Source: Bdellovibrionota bacterium
GTDB taxonomy: Bacteria; Bdellovibrionota; Bdellovibrionia; Bdellovibrionales; JAEYZS01
Assembly (NCBI GenBank): GCA_040386775.1
Contig: JAZKEU010000017.1
Location: forward strand, 246,316 to 310,315
Length of the DNA: 64,000 nt
Direction: 5' to 3'
The position numbers and the translations under genes are program-made. Shown piece after piece: positions 1 through 8,650 of the stretch (position 1 is its first letter; the number at the start of each line of letters is the position of its first letter). The notes beneath the pieces are model-generated. The model had not been told where the DNA came from, ran no database searches, and worked only from the letters and a program-made list of their open reading frames with translations.

Positions 1-401
1 TGATTGGGAGCTCCGGCCTTGATGACCTTGAAATCCCCTTTTAAGAACGTGATTTGAATTCTACCTTGTTCATCTTTCTTAGGATTTTCGATAACTATCA
101 AAGAATTTGGCTCCACTTGGATCTCAAAGCCTGAAGCAAAAGTGATTTTGGCGCGAGAGCCTTCATCGGTGGTGATAGTGTCTTGGTTCTTGAGTTCCTG
201 TTCGTCGCGTGCATTCTTGTATCTGAGAGTCTTAGCAGCTTTAAAGCGCACTTTGCCTTCGATATTCTGAATGGTAGCGATGGTCTCTCTAGTGTCCTTC
301 GGTGTTAAAGACTGGTCGATCCTTTCTACGATCGCTTCGTGATAAATGATCACGCCAAGTCCCAATAACAAAAATAAAACCAAAAGAATATTCTTCTTCA
401 T
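1..401 (-). CDS. FecR-like domain protein, N-terminal part (runs off the window)
   Basis: The first 401 bases translate on the minus strand from ATG at 401 without a stop for 133 residues. The start MKKNILLVLFLLLGLGVIIY is a signal peptide or membrane anchor. The rest resembles a FecR-type beta domain: IEGKVRFKAAKTLRYKNARD, then LKNQDTITTDEGSRAKITF, then FEIQVEPNSLIVIE. Such domains are usually periplasmic and occur in sigma-regulator and LysM-type envelope proteins. A good ribosome-binding site (AAGGA) lies just upstream, and secG ends 84 bases before it, so it may be the last gene of the gap-secG run. The C-terminus is outside the window, so its exact role is unknown. Confidence 0.6.
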   Translation of the reverse strand, partial: MKKNILLVLFLLLGLGVIIYHEAIVERIDQSLTPKDTRETIATIQNIEGKVRFKAAKTLRYKNARDEQELKNQDTITTDEGSRAKITFASGFEIQVEPNSLIVIENPKKDEQGRIQITFLKGDFKVIKAGAPN

Positions 402-485
402 CTAATCCTTGCTCGTCCTTTAGAGACGATGAATTAATTATTACGTTAGATGACGTTTTTGGCTAGTTGATAATTAGTTAGCTGA

Positions 486-818
486 CTACTTAGTTTCTGG
501 AGTCGCTGTTTTTTGAGTTTCAGCAGGTGCTGTCATTGGAGCACTTTGGGTTGTAGCGGGAGGAAGGTCATCAAGAGCACTTCCGCTTTTTTCAGAAGAG
601 AGTTTTGTAAGTAGTAAGCTAGTTATTGCAAAACCTAGAACTATATATCTAGTCATCTTGAAAAGAAAATTAGGAGCGCCAGTCGGACCCAAGATAGAAT
701 TAGAAGATCCACCGCCGCCACCAAATGAACCGCCCATTGCACCTTTAGAATCTTGAATAAGAACTAAAGTTATTAAAAGTAATGCTGCGATAATATGAAG
801 GACTGCTACAAAAGTCAT
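486..818 (-). CDS. secG: Preprotein translocase subunit SecG
   Basis: This 110-residue protein has the SecG layout: a first membrane helix (about residues 4-22, AVLHIIAALLLITLVLIQ), a glycine-rich cytoplasmic loop (GAMGGSFGGGGGSS, about 27-40), and a second helix (about 56-70). The family member binds SecY and SecE and helps SecA push preproteins through the inner membrane. The tail after residue 75 is longer than usual and rich in Pro, Ala and Thr (PPATTQSAPMTAPAETQ). It follows tpiA on the same strand by about 107 bases; secG next to tpiA is a common bacterial arrangement, which supports the call. Confidence 0.95.
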   Translation of the reverse strand: MTFVAVLHIIAALLLITLVLIQDSKGAMGGSFGGGGGSSNSILGPTGAPNFLFKMTRYIVLGFAITSLLLTKLSSEKSGSALDDLPPATTQSAPMTAPAETQKTATPETK

Positions 819-916
819 TTATGTGATCTCCTAAAAATAGAAAGAAATTTATAAGCTTAAGCGTCCAACTAGGCCACATATTTTTACAATAACGCAAAGA
901 GTCGCATAACATCGCT

Positions 917-936
917 AAAGGCGACTTAGCGCCTTT
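917..936 (-). repeat. Short palindrome over the tpiA stop codon
   Basis: Arms AAAGGCG (917-923) and CGCCTTT (930-936) flank a 6-base loop that contains the tpiA stop codon (926-928). The right side continues as TTAGCGCCTTTTGG, close to TAAGCGCCTTTTGG of the nested palindrome at 24445-24520. It lacks a clear T tract, so it is not a typical terminator. It may be a degraded or single-hairpin member of a repeat family. Confidence 0.5.
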
Positions 937-1684
937 TGGTTAATGCAATCTGGCAGATTTGAGCGAGACTGTCTGGTTTAAGAGAAGCTCCGCCAACTAG
1001 AAAGCCATCGATATCGGGCTTAGAAATAAGCTCTTGTGCGTTCTCAGGTTTAACAGATCCGCCGTATAGAATTTTATAAGTATCTAAGCCTGTGATTTTT
1101 TGAAGAGTTTTTCTTACAAAGGCATGGGCTTCTTGAGCTTGTTCTGGGGTGGCGACTTCGCCGGTGCCGATGGCCCAAACAGGTTCGTAAGCAACAATAA
1201 GGCTTCCTTTGCGATCAAAATGTTTTAGCCCCACTTCTAATTGTTCTTTTAGAACATCAAAAGTTTTTCCGCCCTTTCTTTGATCCAAAGTTTCGCCAAT
1301 GCAATACATTGGAATTAAATTATGAGCCTGAGCGGATTTAATTTTTTTAGATAAAAGTTCATTGTCTTCTTTAAAGTGACTGCGTCTCTCTGAGTGGCCA
1401 ATCAAGATGGCATCTGTTTTCATGTCTTTAAGAACCTTAGGCGAAATTTCGCCCGTAAAGGCACCTTCATCCTCCGTGTAGCAGTTCTGTGCTCCCGTAA
1501 GAATGTCCACATTTTGTTCGGCCAAACAATCTTCCACAGCTTGTAAGCAAACTGTTTGGGGAAAAATAAAAACCTGTTTTTGATTTGCTGGTGGGAGTAA
1601 TTCTAAGAATTTTTTAAGAAAGGCCGTAGACTCTTCGGGGTTCTTATACATCTTCCAATTTGCCGCTACAACTTTTTCTATCAT
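926..1684 (-). CDS. tpiA: Triose-phosphate isomerase
   Basis: Interconverts dihydroxyacetone phosphate and glyceraldehyde 3-phosphate in the cytoplasm. Family signatures are visible in order: AANWKMYK near residue 8 (catalytic Lys), GHSERR near 95 (catalytic His), AYEPVWAIGTG near 165 (catalytic Glu) and YGGSVKPENA near 208 (phosphate-binding). The 252-residue length is typical. Its start overlaps the pgk stop by 4 bases, so translation is probably coupled. The last codons (KRR and stop) lie inside a small hairpin at 917-936, described separately. Confidence 0.98.
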   Translation of the reverse strand: MIEKVVAANWKMYKNPEESTAFLKKFLELLPPANQKQVFIFPQTVCLQAVEDCLAEQNVDILTGAQNCYTEDEGAFTGEISPKVLKDMKTDAILIGHSERRSHFKEDNELLSKKIKSAQAHNLIPMYCIGETLDQRKGGKTFDVLKEQLEVGLKHFDRKGSLIVAYEPVWAIGTGEVATPEQAQEAHAFVRKTLQKITGLDTYKILYGGSVKPENAQELISKPDIDGFLVGGASLKPDSLAQICQIALTKRR

Positions 1685-2925
1685 GGTGATGGTTCCCTAA
1701 TTCTGGTTCTTAGAACTTCCAATCCAGCTAATTTATCGCCTTGAAGATATTCTAAACTTGCGCCGCCGCCGGTAGAGATGTGGCCGACTTTATCTGCATA
1801 ACCTGATTCATTGAGTGCCGACACGCTATCGCCGCCGCCCACAACGGTGAAGCCTTCACATTCGCTCACAGCCTTTGCGATGCCCATCGTTCCGCGTTCA
1901 AAACCTTTTTTCTCGAATACGCCCATGGGGCCATTCCAAAATACAGTTTTTCCTTTAGCAATTTCTGCTGCAAATAATCTTCGCGATTTTTCGCCGATAT
2001 CTAGGGCCATTAGGCCATCTGGAATATCTGGAGTTCCAACAACTTGCGGAATTGGATTTTCAAAATTTTTTGAGCAGACATGATCTATGGGAAGTAGCAC
2101 TTTTTTGTCACGAGCTTCAACTTTTTCCATAAATCTTTTTGCATAGCTCACTTTGTCTTGCTCTATACGAGAATTTCCCACTCCTTGTTTCAGGGCGGCC
2201 ATAAATGTATAGGCCATGGCACCACCGATGATGAAGGTGTCTACGCGATCAATCAGAGCATCAAGTACGCCAATCTTGTCGCTCACTTTAGATCCGCCAA
2301 GGATTGCGATGAATGGGGATTCGTAATGATAAAGAACTTTATCAAGCATTTCGATTTCTTTTTTCATCAAGAAACCTACGCCCTTTGTTTTGATAAGTTT
2401 CGGAAGAGCATCAATAGTAGAATGAGCCCGGTGAGAAGCACCGAAGGCATCGTTGATGTAAACATCTGCGTATTGCGCAAGCTTTACGGCAAACTTCTCA
2501 TCATTTTTTTGTTCTCCAGGAATGTATCTTACGTTTTCAAGGAGAACGATCTGATTTGGTCTAAGAGTTTTCATTAAGGCTTTTGGTGCATCGCTCGCAG
2601 GGTCTTCGATCAAGTGAATTTCTGCATTGAGGAGCTCATGGAGTCTTTCAGCAACTGGTTCTAGGGAATATTTTTTGTCAAAACCCTCAGGCCGTCCAAG
2701 ATGCGATGCAATCATGAGTTTGCATTTATTGTCTAAGCAATACTGGATTGTTGGAATGGCTTCTCGGATTCTTGTGTCGTCTGTGATCTTTCCATTTTTC
2801 AAAGGTACGTTGAGATCGAGTCTTAAGAAAACTCTTTTTTCTTTGATATCGAGTTCTTCGATAAATTTAATTCCCTTTAAGCCAGGAGTAACCGGGGCCG
2901 GGGTTGCTGACGGAATAAGAGTCAT
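1681..2925 (-). CDS. pgk: Phosphoglycerate kinase
   Basis: Transfers phosphate from 1,3-bisphosphoglycerate to ADP in glycolysis. Visible signatures are RVFLRLDLNVPLKNG near residue 31, SHLGRP near 75, the hinge region FWNGPMGVFE near 331, and the nucleotide-binding GGGDSVSAL near 365. The 414 residues match the family plus a short N-terminal extension rich in Pro (ATPAPVTPGLKG). The gene starts 2 bases after the gap stop and overlaps tpiA by 4 bases, so gap, pgk and tpiA form one operon. Confidence 0.98.
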   Translation of the reverse strand: MTLIPSATPAPVTPGLKGIKFIEELDIKEKRVFLRLDLNVPLKNGKITDDTRIREAIPTIQYCLDNKCKLMIASHLGRPEGFDKKYSLEPVAERLHELLNAEIHLIEDPASDAPKALMKTLRPNQIVLLENVRYIPGEQKNDEKFAVKLAQYADVYINDAFGASHRAHSTIDALPKLIKTKGVGFLMKKEIEMLDKVLYHYESPFIAILGGSKVSDKIGVLDALIDRVDTFIIGGAMAYTFMAALKQGVGNSRIEQDKVSYAKRFMEKVEARDKKVLLPIDHVCSKNFENPIPQVVGTPDIPDGLMALDIGEKSRRLFAAEIAKGKTVFWNGPMGVFEKKGFERGTMGIAKAVSECEGFTVVGGGDSVSALNESGYADKVGHISTGGGASLEYLQGDKLAGLEVLRTRIREPSP

Positions 2926-2927
2926 GA

Positions 2928-3935
2928 CTACAAACCTTTTGCTTTCATAAATAACGCTAGATCAACCATTCTGTGCGAGAAGCCCATCTCGTTGTCGTAC
3001 CAAGAAAGAACTTTGATCATGTTTCCTTCGATCACCATCGTTTGATCCAAATCAATGATGGAGCTAAAAGGGGAGCCGATAAAATCTGTACTCACGAGAG
3101 GATCTTTTTCGATTTTCATAATGCCCAACATTTCTTTTTGCGAAGCTTTTGTTAGTGCATCGTTAACTGATTCGATTGTAACTTGTTTTTTTGTAATACC
3201 AACGAAATCAACCAGTGATACATCTGGCGTCGGCACTCGGATACTCACGCCGTCGATTTTTCCTTTTAGATCCGGAAGAACTTCGCCGACGGCAATAGCT
3301 GCCCCTGTTGTTGTCGGAATCATGGAGAGAGCGGCGGCTCTAGCGCGTCTGAGATCTTTGTGACCTGCATCAAGTAATCTTTGGTCGCTAGTGTACGAGT
3401 GAACGGTGGTCATCATACCTTTTTCGATCGTAAAGTTCTCGTGAAGAACCTTAACAAGAGGAGCAAGGCAGTTTGTGGTGCAAGAAGCATTGGAAACGAT
3501 CTTATGTTTACCTGCATCGTATTGCGTGTGGTTCACGCCAAATACCGCGGTGAAATCGACGCCTTCAGCAGGAGCTGAGACAAGAACTCTTTTTACGGAA
3601 CCTTTAATGTGTTTTTGGAAATCAGCAGCTGATTTGAAAGCGCCTGTACATTCGAACACGATATCCACTTCCCATTTGTCCCAAGGGATATCCGCCGGAT
3701 TTTTGGAGCTTGAAACAGGAATGCTCTTCCCATTAACGAGTAACCCGGCAGCGTTATGTCCAACTTCGAAAGGAGCCATGCGGTGAGTACTGTCGTATTT
3801 TAAAAGATGCGCGCTCGTCGCGATATCTGAAGTGTCGTTGATTCCAACAAAATCCACTTTGTCATAACCGGCTCTAAAAACCATACGACCAATACGACCA
3901 AAACCATTAATTCCAACTCTCAATTTGCGTGACAT
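2928..3935 (-). CDS. gap: Glyceraldehyde-3-phosphate dehydrogenase
   Basis: Oxidises glyceraldehyde 3-phosphate to 1,3-bisphosphoglycerate with NAD(P). The N-terminal dinucleotide fold VGINGFGRIGRMVFRA and the active-site motif SNASCTTNCLAPL (catalytic Cys near residue 153) are intact, as is the C-terminal SWYDNEMGFSHRMVD. Length 335 is standard. It is the first gene of the gap-pgk-tpiA operon. Its ribosome-binding site (AGGAGA) and ATG lie within a perfect 13-bp inverted repeat (3932-3964), so translation could be controlled by RNA structure. Confidence 0.98.
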   Translation of the reverse strand: MSRKLRVGINGFGRIGRMVFRAGYDKVDFVGINDTSDIATSAHLLKYDSTHRMAPFEVGHNAAGLLVNGKSIPVSSSKNPADIPWDKWEVDIVFECTGAFKSAADFQKHIKGSVKRVLVSAPAEGVDFTAVFGVNHTQYDAGKHKIVSNASCTTNCLAPLVKVLHENFTIEKGMMTTVHSYTSDQRLLDAGHKDLRRARAAALSMIPTTTGAAIAVGEVLPDLKGKIDGVSIRVPTPDVSLVDFVGITKKQVTIESVNDALTKASQKEMLGIMKIEKDPLVSTDFIGSPFSSIIDLDQTMVIEGNMIKVLSWYDNEMGFSHRMVDLALFMKAKGL

Positions 3936-3964
3936 ATAAGTTCTCCTGATAAGAACTTATATGT
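3932..3964 (-). promoter_or_regulatory. Perfect hairpin sequestering the gap start codon
   Basis: Arms ACATATAAGTTCT and AGAACTTATATGT are exact reverse complements of 13 bases separated by a 7-base loop. In the gap mRNA the Shine-Dalgarno AGGAGA straddles loop and 3' arm, and the AUG (3935) is paired inside the 3' arm. The stem is AU-rich. Such a layout suggests translational control by melting, protein binding or temperature; alternatively the DNA palindrome is an operator. Structure is seen directly; function is inferred. Confidence 0.6.
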
Positions 3965-4031
3965 ACGCTTTTAGTAGGAAATTGGCAATGAGTCCGACCT
4001 AAAGTCGAATCGCGTCAAGGCTAACGCTTTT

Positions 4032-4379
4032 CTACTGACACTCTTCAGTAGGGCATTTTGCGATTTCTAAAACTTTTAAGTTTGAACTATTCACTGGTGT
4101 AACGATCAATACGTTTTTAATGCAACCGAAATGATTGTCGTATTTCATTGAAAATCCTGGAGCTGTGATCAATCCAGATCCGTGTCCATCCCAAACATGG
4201 TCTACATTGTTATGAACAGTTGGCTTTGATCCTGTTGTTACAGTAACTTTATTGTCTTCAACGACAACTTTAACTCTTGGTCCAAATTGTTCTCTTGTAT
4301 CACAAACGATGCGTTCAGCTTTTGCGGTACCTGCCGCTAAAATTAATCCTATTGCTCCTAATGTTTTCAATGCTTTCAT
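4032..4379 (-). CDS. Small secreted protein, function unknown
   Basis: No family recognised. The chosen start at 4379 has a strong ribosome-binding site (AGGGGAAATC) and gives a clean signal peptide, MKALKTLGAIGLILAAGTAKA, cut before ERIVCDT; an in-frame ATG at 4403 would add eight residues of poor signal character. The mature part is about 94 residues with three cysteines (VCDT, HFGCIK, IAKCPTEECQ gives two more near the end), which suggests disulfides and a periplasmic or extracellular location. It lies upstream of gap on the same strand but separated by about 96 bases. Confidence 0.7.
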   Translation of the reverse strand: MKALKTLGAIGLILAAGTAKAERIVCDTREQFGPRVKVVVEDNKVTVTTGSKPTVHNNVDHVWDGHGSGLITAPGFSMKYDNHFGCIKNVLIVTPVNSSNLKVLEIAKCPTEECQ

Positions 4380-4584
4380 GATTTCCCCTTTTATTGTTTT
4401 CAAAAATAATCTCTAAATCCTTGTGATAAGGTTTAGTGAGAGCACAGGTATAAGTCAAATATGATATTCCTTATACTTACTATAACATTATACTTATCAT
4501 AGGAATGAAATTTATAGGAAGCTAGCCGCTCTGGGGACAGTATTTACTTTACAGTTCGCAGGTAATCTATAGATTAGATTGTAC

Positions 4585-6429
4585 ATGAACCACTTAAAAA
4601 ATGAGAAAAGTCCATATCTTAAGCAGCACGTCAATAATCCGGTCGATTGGTATCCGTGGGGAGAAGAGGCTTTTGCCAAAGCGAAGAGCGAGAGTAAGCC
4701 TATCTTTTTATCTATAGGTTATTCGACCTGTCATTGGTGCCATGTGATGGAGCATGAATCGTTTGAAGACAAAGCTGTGGCAAAAATTTTAAATGAAAAT
4801 TTTGTTTCCATAAAAGTGGATAGAGAAGAACGTCCAGACATCGATTCGGTTTACATGACCGTATGTCAGATGCTGACCGGCCATGGTGGATGGCCTTTAA
4901 ATATTTTCTTAACACCGGACAAAAAACCATTCTTCGCAGGAACATATTTTCCTAAAAATTCAAAATACGGTAGAGTCGGTTTGATTGATCTTTTGCCACG
5001 AGTTTCAGATATATTTACTAATAAAAAAGACGAATTGAATCTCACTGTGGATGGCATTCAAGCTGCTCTCAAAGAATCTCAAAACAACAAAACGGTGAGT
5101 AGCGATTTTGATTTAGAATTTTTAGTCCACAAAACCAAAGAAGAATTGAGTGGAATGTTTGATAATGAAAATGGTGGATTTGGAATCAAACCCAAATTTC
5201 CATCGCCTCATAAATTGATTTTTTTACTTGAAAATTACAAGCTCACCAAGGATCAAGAATCCTTAGCGATGGTGGAAAAAACTCTTTTCAAAATGCATCA
5301 GGGTGGGTTTTACGATCATATTGGAGATGGGTTTCATAGATATTCCACAGATGAGAAGTGGATCCTCCCGCACTTTGAAAAAATGCTCTACGATCAAGCG
5401 TGGCTTTCCTATGCTTACACCTTTTGCTTTGAGCTCACCGGGAAGTCTTTCTACAGGCAAATTGCGGAAAACATCTATGACTTTGTTTTACGAGAAATGA
5501 CAAGCTCAAACGGTGGTTTCTATAGCGCTTTTGATGCCGATACAGACGGGGAAGAAGGTAAGTTCTATATCTGGACGGTCAACGAACTGGAGAAGCATCT
5601 CAGTGCCGAAGAATTGGCTTTTTTGAGAGAAGATTTTGAATTTTCTTTTGAAGGAAATTATTACGACGAGGCCACTCAGCAAAAAAACAATCATAATATT
5701 TTCTATCTAGAAAATTCTCTCGAAGTAAAAACAGAAAAAGATATTGAGACATTCTTTACAAAGTTTGCCCCAATCAAACAAAAACTTTTAGAAATTAGAG
5801 CACAGAGACCAAAACCTTTGAGAGACGAAAAAATCTTAACGGATTGGAATTCGATCATGGCTGCATCATTTTTAAAAGCGGCCAAAGTATTTGATTTAAA
5901 ATCTTCTCTAAAAGCTGAAGTTTATAAAAAAGCCGGTTTAAAAAATATCGAATTCATTATTAGTGAAATGAAACTCGATGATCATCTTTTCCATAGAACC
6001 TGCGATGATGAACTTCAAAAGTACGAGTTTTTGGAGGATCAAGCTTCGTTCATTTGGGCTTTGACTCATGCTTATGAACTCACGGTCGATAAAAAGTATA
6101 TTTTGATGGCAAAAGATCATATTCATAAAGTTGAGACCGAGTTCAGTGATCCTAGTGGCGGCTACTTTCAAACTCCGCAGTCTCAAGAAGTGGTATTGAT
6201 GCGTATGAAGGATCTCTATGATGGAGCCATTCCATGCGGTAATTCCATATATATGACGGCCCTTACAAAATTGACTCTTTATCTCAAGGATCCGATTCTG
6301 CAGGAAAAGTACGAGCAAAATATCCAGAAAATGTTTGACCAAATTGTATATTCTCCCTCGTCTAACACGTTCCTGACAATGTCATGCTTGTTTTTTCTAC
6401 ATCCTTACTGTGAAGAAGGACTTTGTTAA
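4585..6429 (+). CDS. DUF255 thioredoxin-like protein (YyaL/SSP411 family), C-terminus short
   Basis: The N-terminus shows the DUF255 thioredoxin-like fold: [29 protein letters not shown] with a CHWC centre, [10 protein letters not shown] and [12 protein letters not shown]. The remainder resembles a six-hairpin glycosidase-like domain, as in the family. Family members usually run to about 670-690 residues; this one has 614 and ends in the odd cysteine-containing tail HPYCEEGLC, so it may have lost about 60-80 residues at the C-terminus. The ATG at 4585 is preferred over TTG at 4579. The biochemical role of the family is not settled. It is divergent from the gene before it. Confidence 0.85.
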   Translation: MNHLKNEKSPYLKQHVNNPVDWYPWGEEAFAKAKSESKPIFLSIGYSTCHWCHVMEHESFEDKAVAKILNENFVSIKVDREERPDIDSVYMTVCQMLTGHGGWPLNIFLTPDKKPFFAGTYFPKNSKYGRVGLIDLLPRVSDIFTNKKDELNLTVDGIQAALKESQNNKTVSSDFDLEFLVHKTKEELSGMFDNENGGFGIKPKFPSPHKLIFLLENYKLTKDQESLAMVEKTLFKMHQGGFYDHIGDGFHRYSTDEKWILPHFEKMLYDQAWLSYAYTFCFELTGKSFYRQIAENIYDFVLREMTSSNGGFYSAFDADTDGEEGKFYIWTVNELEKHLSAEELAFLREDFEFSFEGNYYDEATQQKNNHNIFYLENSLEVKTEKDIETFFTKFAPIKQKLLEIRAQRPKPLRDEKILTDWNSIMAASFLKAAKVFDLKSSLKAEVYKKAGLKNIEFIISEMKLDDHLFHRTCDDELQKYEFLEDQASFIWALTHAYELTVDKKYILMAKDHIHKVETEFSDPSGGYFQTPQSQEVVLMRMKDLYDGAIPCGNSIYMTALTKLTLYLKDPILQEKYEQNIQKMFDQIVYSPSSNTFLTMSCLFFLHPYCEEGLC

Positions 6430-6541
6430 GAGTCGCGCTGCATTTATGTGGAAACTACCAAATCTCTAAGATACGAATATTCTCGGTTTACATTCAAATA
6501 AAAGAATAACTAACGGTAAGAAACTTTCATGGGGGGATTTA

Positions 6542-7792
6542 ATGAAGTTTTGGGCACTTATTCTATCGGTTTTTACGTTCGTAGGGGTTTCGTCTTTCAG
6601 TTCTAGTTCGGTAGCAGTTTCAAATCGCATCGAAGAAAAGCAATCGGAAAAAAAAGTCAAGAAAGCTTGTATTGGCCAAAAGAAATACGGTGAAAATTCT
6701 GATTATATTGTCACAACTGAAAGTGATGAAATCAAAATTATGTCTTATAATGTAGAAAATTTGTTCGACACTATCCATGATGAAGGACGAGATGATTATG
6801 AATTCCTACCTATAGATAGTGCGGAAAAAGAAAAATGTGATTTCAAAAAAGGTTATTATAAAGAAGCTTGCCAGAAAACAGACTGGACAGATGACAGACT
6901 TGAATTGAAGTTATCGCAAATTAAAAAAGTCGTTGAAGCTCAAGGCGAACTTCCAGACATGCTCGCAGTTCTTGAAGTTGAAAATGTGAATGTGGTTTCC
7001 CAGTTGGCAGATTACTTAGGTTACCCAAAATTTCTCGTTACATCAGGTGAAGATAAGAGAATTGAACTTGCTGTTCTCTACAAAGAAGACAAAGTTAAAT
7101 TAAAAGAAATGAAAGAAGTGAAGATCGTATTTCCGTCAGAAGTGGGACAAAAGAATACGCGCAATATTTTGGTGGCAAACTTTATAAGTCTAAAAAACAA
7201 AGATCAAATGATCGGTCTTTATGTGAATCATTGGCCATCTCAAGCTTCCCCATCAGTGACGCGTGTAACAGCCGCTAAGCACATTAGAAAAACAATTGAT
7301 CAATTCTCAAAGAAATACAAAGACAACTACCATGTGGTAGCGGTAGGGGACTTCAATACGATCGAAAAGGACAGTCCAAAACCCTTTGATATTATTCAAG
7401 ATAAGGAATGGGAATATAGTCTCCTTGATGTAGAACAAAAATATAGAAAATCTTCTTACAAGAAAGATCCTAACAACATGTTAAAGAAAATGGCTCCAAG
7501 CTCTTATTACTACAGTGGTGATGGAACTTGGAATCACTTGGACCGCATTTTTGTGAGTTCAAACTTAGTAGACAATAAAGGTATGGAAGTGATGACTGAA
7601 ACGTTCAGAATCCTTGCTCCAGACTTTGTATTAAAAAGTGTGACTCCAAAATCGAAAAAAGACGAAACAGAAGAGAGTCGCGCGAAAGCTTGCACGTTCT
7701 CGGCTCCAAAAAGATATTTTCATAATGCCACAAATCCAAATGCTGCGGGATTCTCAGATCATATGGGGTTAATTGTTAAGTTGAAACTTTAA
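6542..7792 (+). CDS. Secreted endonuclease/exonuclease/phosphatase-family protein
   Basis: The 416-residue product begins with a signal peptide (MKFWALILSVFTFVGVSSFS) and then shows EEP-superfamily motifs: IKIMSYNVENLFD (metal-binding Asn), LEVENV (metal-binding Glu), VNHWPSQ, VAVGDFNT (catalytic Asp/Asn pair) and the final SDHMGLIV (Asp-His). These enzymes cleave phosphodiester or phosphoester bonds with a divalent metal. The export signal suggests action outside the cytoplasm, for example an extracellular nuclease; the substrate is inferred only. A strong GGGGGGA ribosome-binding site precedes the ATG. Its stop overlaps the convergent regulator gene by 4 bases. Confidence 0.85.
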   Translation: MKFWALILSVFTFVGVSSFSSSSVAVSNRIEEKQSEKKVKKACIGQKKYGENSDYIVTTESDEIKIMSYNVENLFDTIHDEGRDDYEFLPIDSAEKEKCDFKKGYYKEACQKTDWTDDRLELKLSQIKKVVEAQGELPDMLAVLEVENVNVVSQLADYLGYPKFLVTSGEDKRIELAVLYKEDKVKLKEMKEVKIVFPSEVGQKNTRNILVANFISLKNKDQMIGLYVNHWPSQASPSVTRVTAAKHIRKTIDQFSKKYKDNYHVVAVGDFNTIEKDSPKPFDIIQDKEWEYSLLDVEQKYRKSSYKKDPNNMLKKMAPSSYYYSGDGTWNHLDRIFVSSNLVDNKGMEVMTETFRILAPDFVLKSVTPKSKKDETEESRAKACTFSAPKRYFHNATNPNAAGFSDHMGLIVKLKL

Positions 7793-8481
7793 ACGTGCAA
7801 TCTGTAGCCAACACCACGGATTGTTTCGATTGTTTTTCCGTAGGTATTGAGTTTTTTACGAATTGCACAGATGTGAACATCAATCGTTCTTTCTGTTACT
7901 GAATTAGTGCCATTGATGCGTTGGATAAGTGATTCTCTAGAAAGAGGTTTTCCGTCAGCCTTTAAAAGCTCTTTTAGAATGTTGAATTCCATTAAAGTGA
8001 TTTCTAGATTATTGCCAAGGATTTTTACTTTGTAAGAATCAAAATCGACTTCAAGATCTCCTTTCACAAGAATGTTGCGACTAGAAATTGAGGAAGCTGA
8101 GGTCTTTTCTTGGTAACGATTTAAAACTGCTTTTACTCTTCTCAAAAGAACATTCACAGAAAAAGGTTTTTCGATATAGTCGTCGGCACCCATGTCAAAA
8201 GCATTAACGATATTGTCTTCGCTCGAAATCGCAGTTAAGAATACCACCGGTAGATCGGCATATTTTGCATCACCTCGGAGGCGAGATAGAACTTGAGAGC
8301 CCTGTATATCGGGTAGATTGTGGTCAAGGATCATAAGATTAGGCCTAAAGCTTTCTAATACTTCAAACGCTCTTTTGCCGTCGTTCACAGAAATGGTTTT
8401 GTAGCCGTTTTCTTCAAATATACTTGTCAGAAAATCTCTGAGCTCTGACTCATCTTCAACTAGTAGTATGCTATTGTTCAC
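7789..8481 (-). CDS. OmpR/PhoB-type response regulator (orphan)
   Basis: A 230-residue two-domain regulator. The receiver domain (about 1-120) has the acidic pair VEDE, the phospho-acceptor Asp in LMILDHNLPD (near 53), the switch Thr in FLTAISS, and the Lys in YIEKPFSV. The C-terminal winged-helix domain (about 135-230) ends with TIDVHICAIRKKL and IRGVGYRLHV. No histidine kinase gene adjoins it, so its partner lies elsewhere. Palindromic CTTAAT-type sequences just upstream (8534-8560) are candidate binding sites for autoregulation. Confidence 0.95.
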   Translation of the reverse strand: MNNSILLVEDESELRDFLTSIFEENGYKTISVNDGKRAFEVLESFRPNLMILDHNLPDIQGSQVLSRLRGDAKYADLPVVFLTAISSEDNIVNAFDMGADDYIEKPFSVNVLLRRVKAVLNRYQEKTSASSISSRNILVKGDLEVDFDSYKVKILGNNLEITLMEFNILKELLKADGKPLSRESLIQRINGTNSVTERTIDVHICAIRKKLNTYGKTIETIRGVGYRLHV

Positions 8482-8533
8482 AATTCCCTCCGTGATAAAC
8501 CATCAAACAATATTAGTTTAACGCACTCGGTTT

Positions 8534-8560
8534 CTTAATATAAATTAAGATGATCTTAAT
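8534..8560. promoter_or_regulatory. Overlapping palindromes upstream of the response regulator
   Basis: CTTAATATAAATTAAG (8534-8549) is a palindrome with a 4-base centre. ATTAAGATGATCTTAAT (8544-8560) is a perfect 17-base palindrome around a central G. A further ACTTAAGT lies at 8574-8581. CTTAAT appears twice, 21 bases apart, which is the kind of two-turn spacing used by OmpR/PhoB-type dimers. They lie between the divergent regulator and the outer-membrane protein gene and could control either. Confidence 0.4.
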
Positions 8561-8600
8561 AACAATAAATATGACTTAAGTCCTGATATGATCGAATTTT

Positions 8601-8630
8601 TTGATAAACTAGCCAAGATACTAATAAAAT
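8601..8630 (+). promoter_or_regulatory. Candidate sigma-70 promoter of the 8651 gene
   Basis: TTGATA at 8601-8606 and TAAAAT at 8625-8630 are separated by 18 bases, each matching five of six consensus bases. The expected start site would be near 8637, leaving a short leader containing GGGGAT before the ATG at 8651. Confidence 0.4.
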
Positions 8631-8650
8631 AAGGTATATAGGGGATCAAC

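Noticed and set aside
2158-2577. 139-codon frame on the plus strand inside pgk
   Set aside because: Antisense to a complete, well-conserved pgk; no ribosome-binding site or recognisable sequence.
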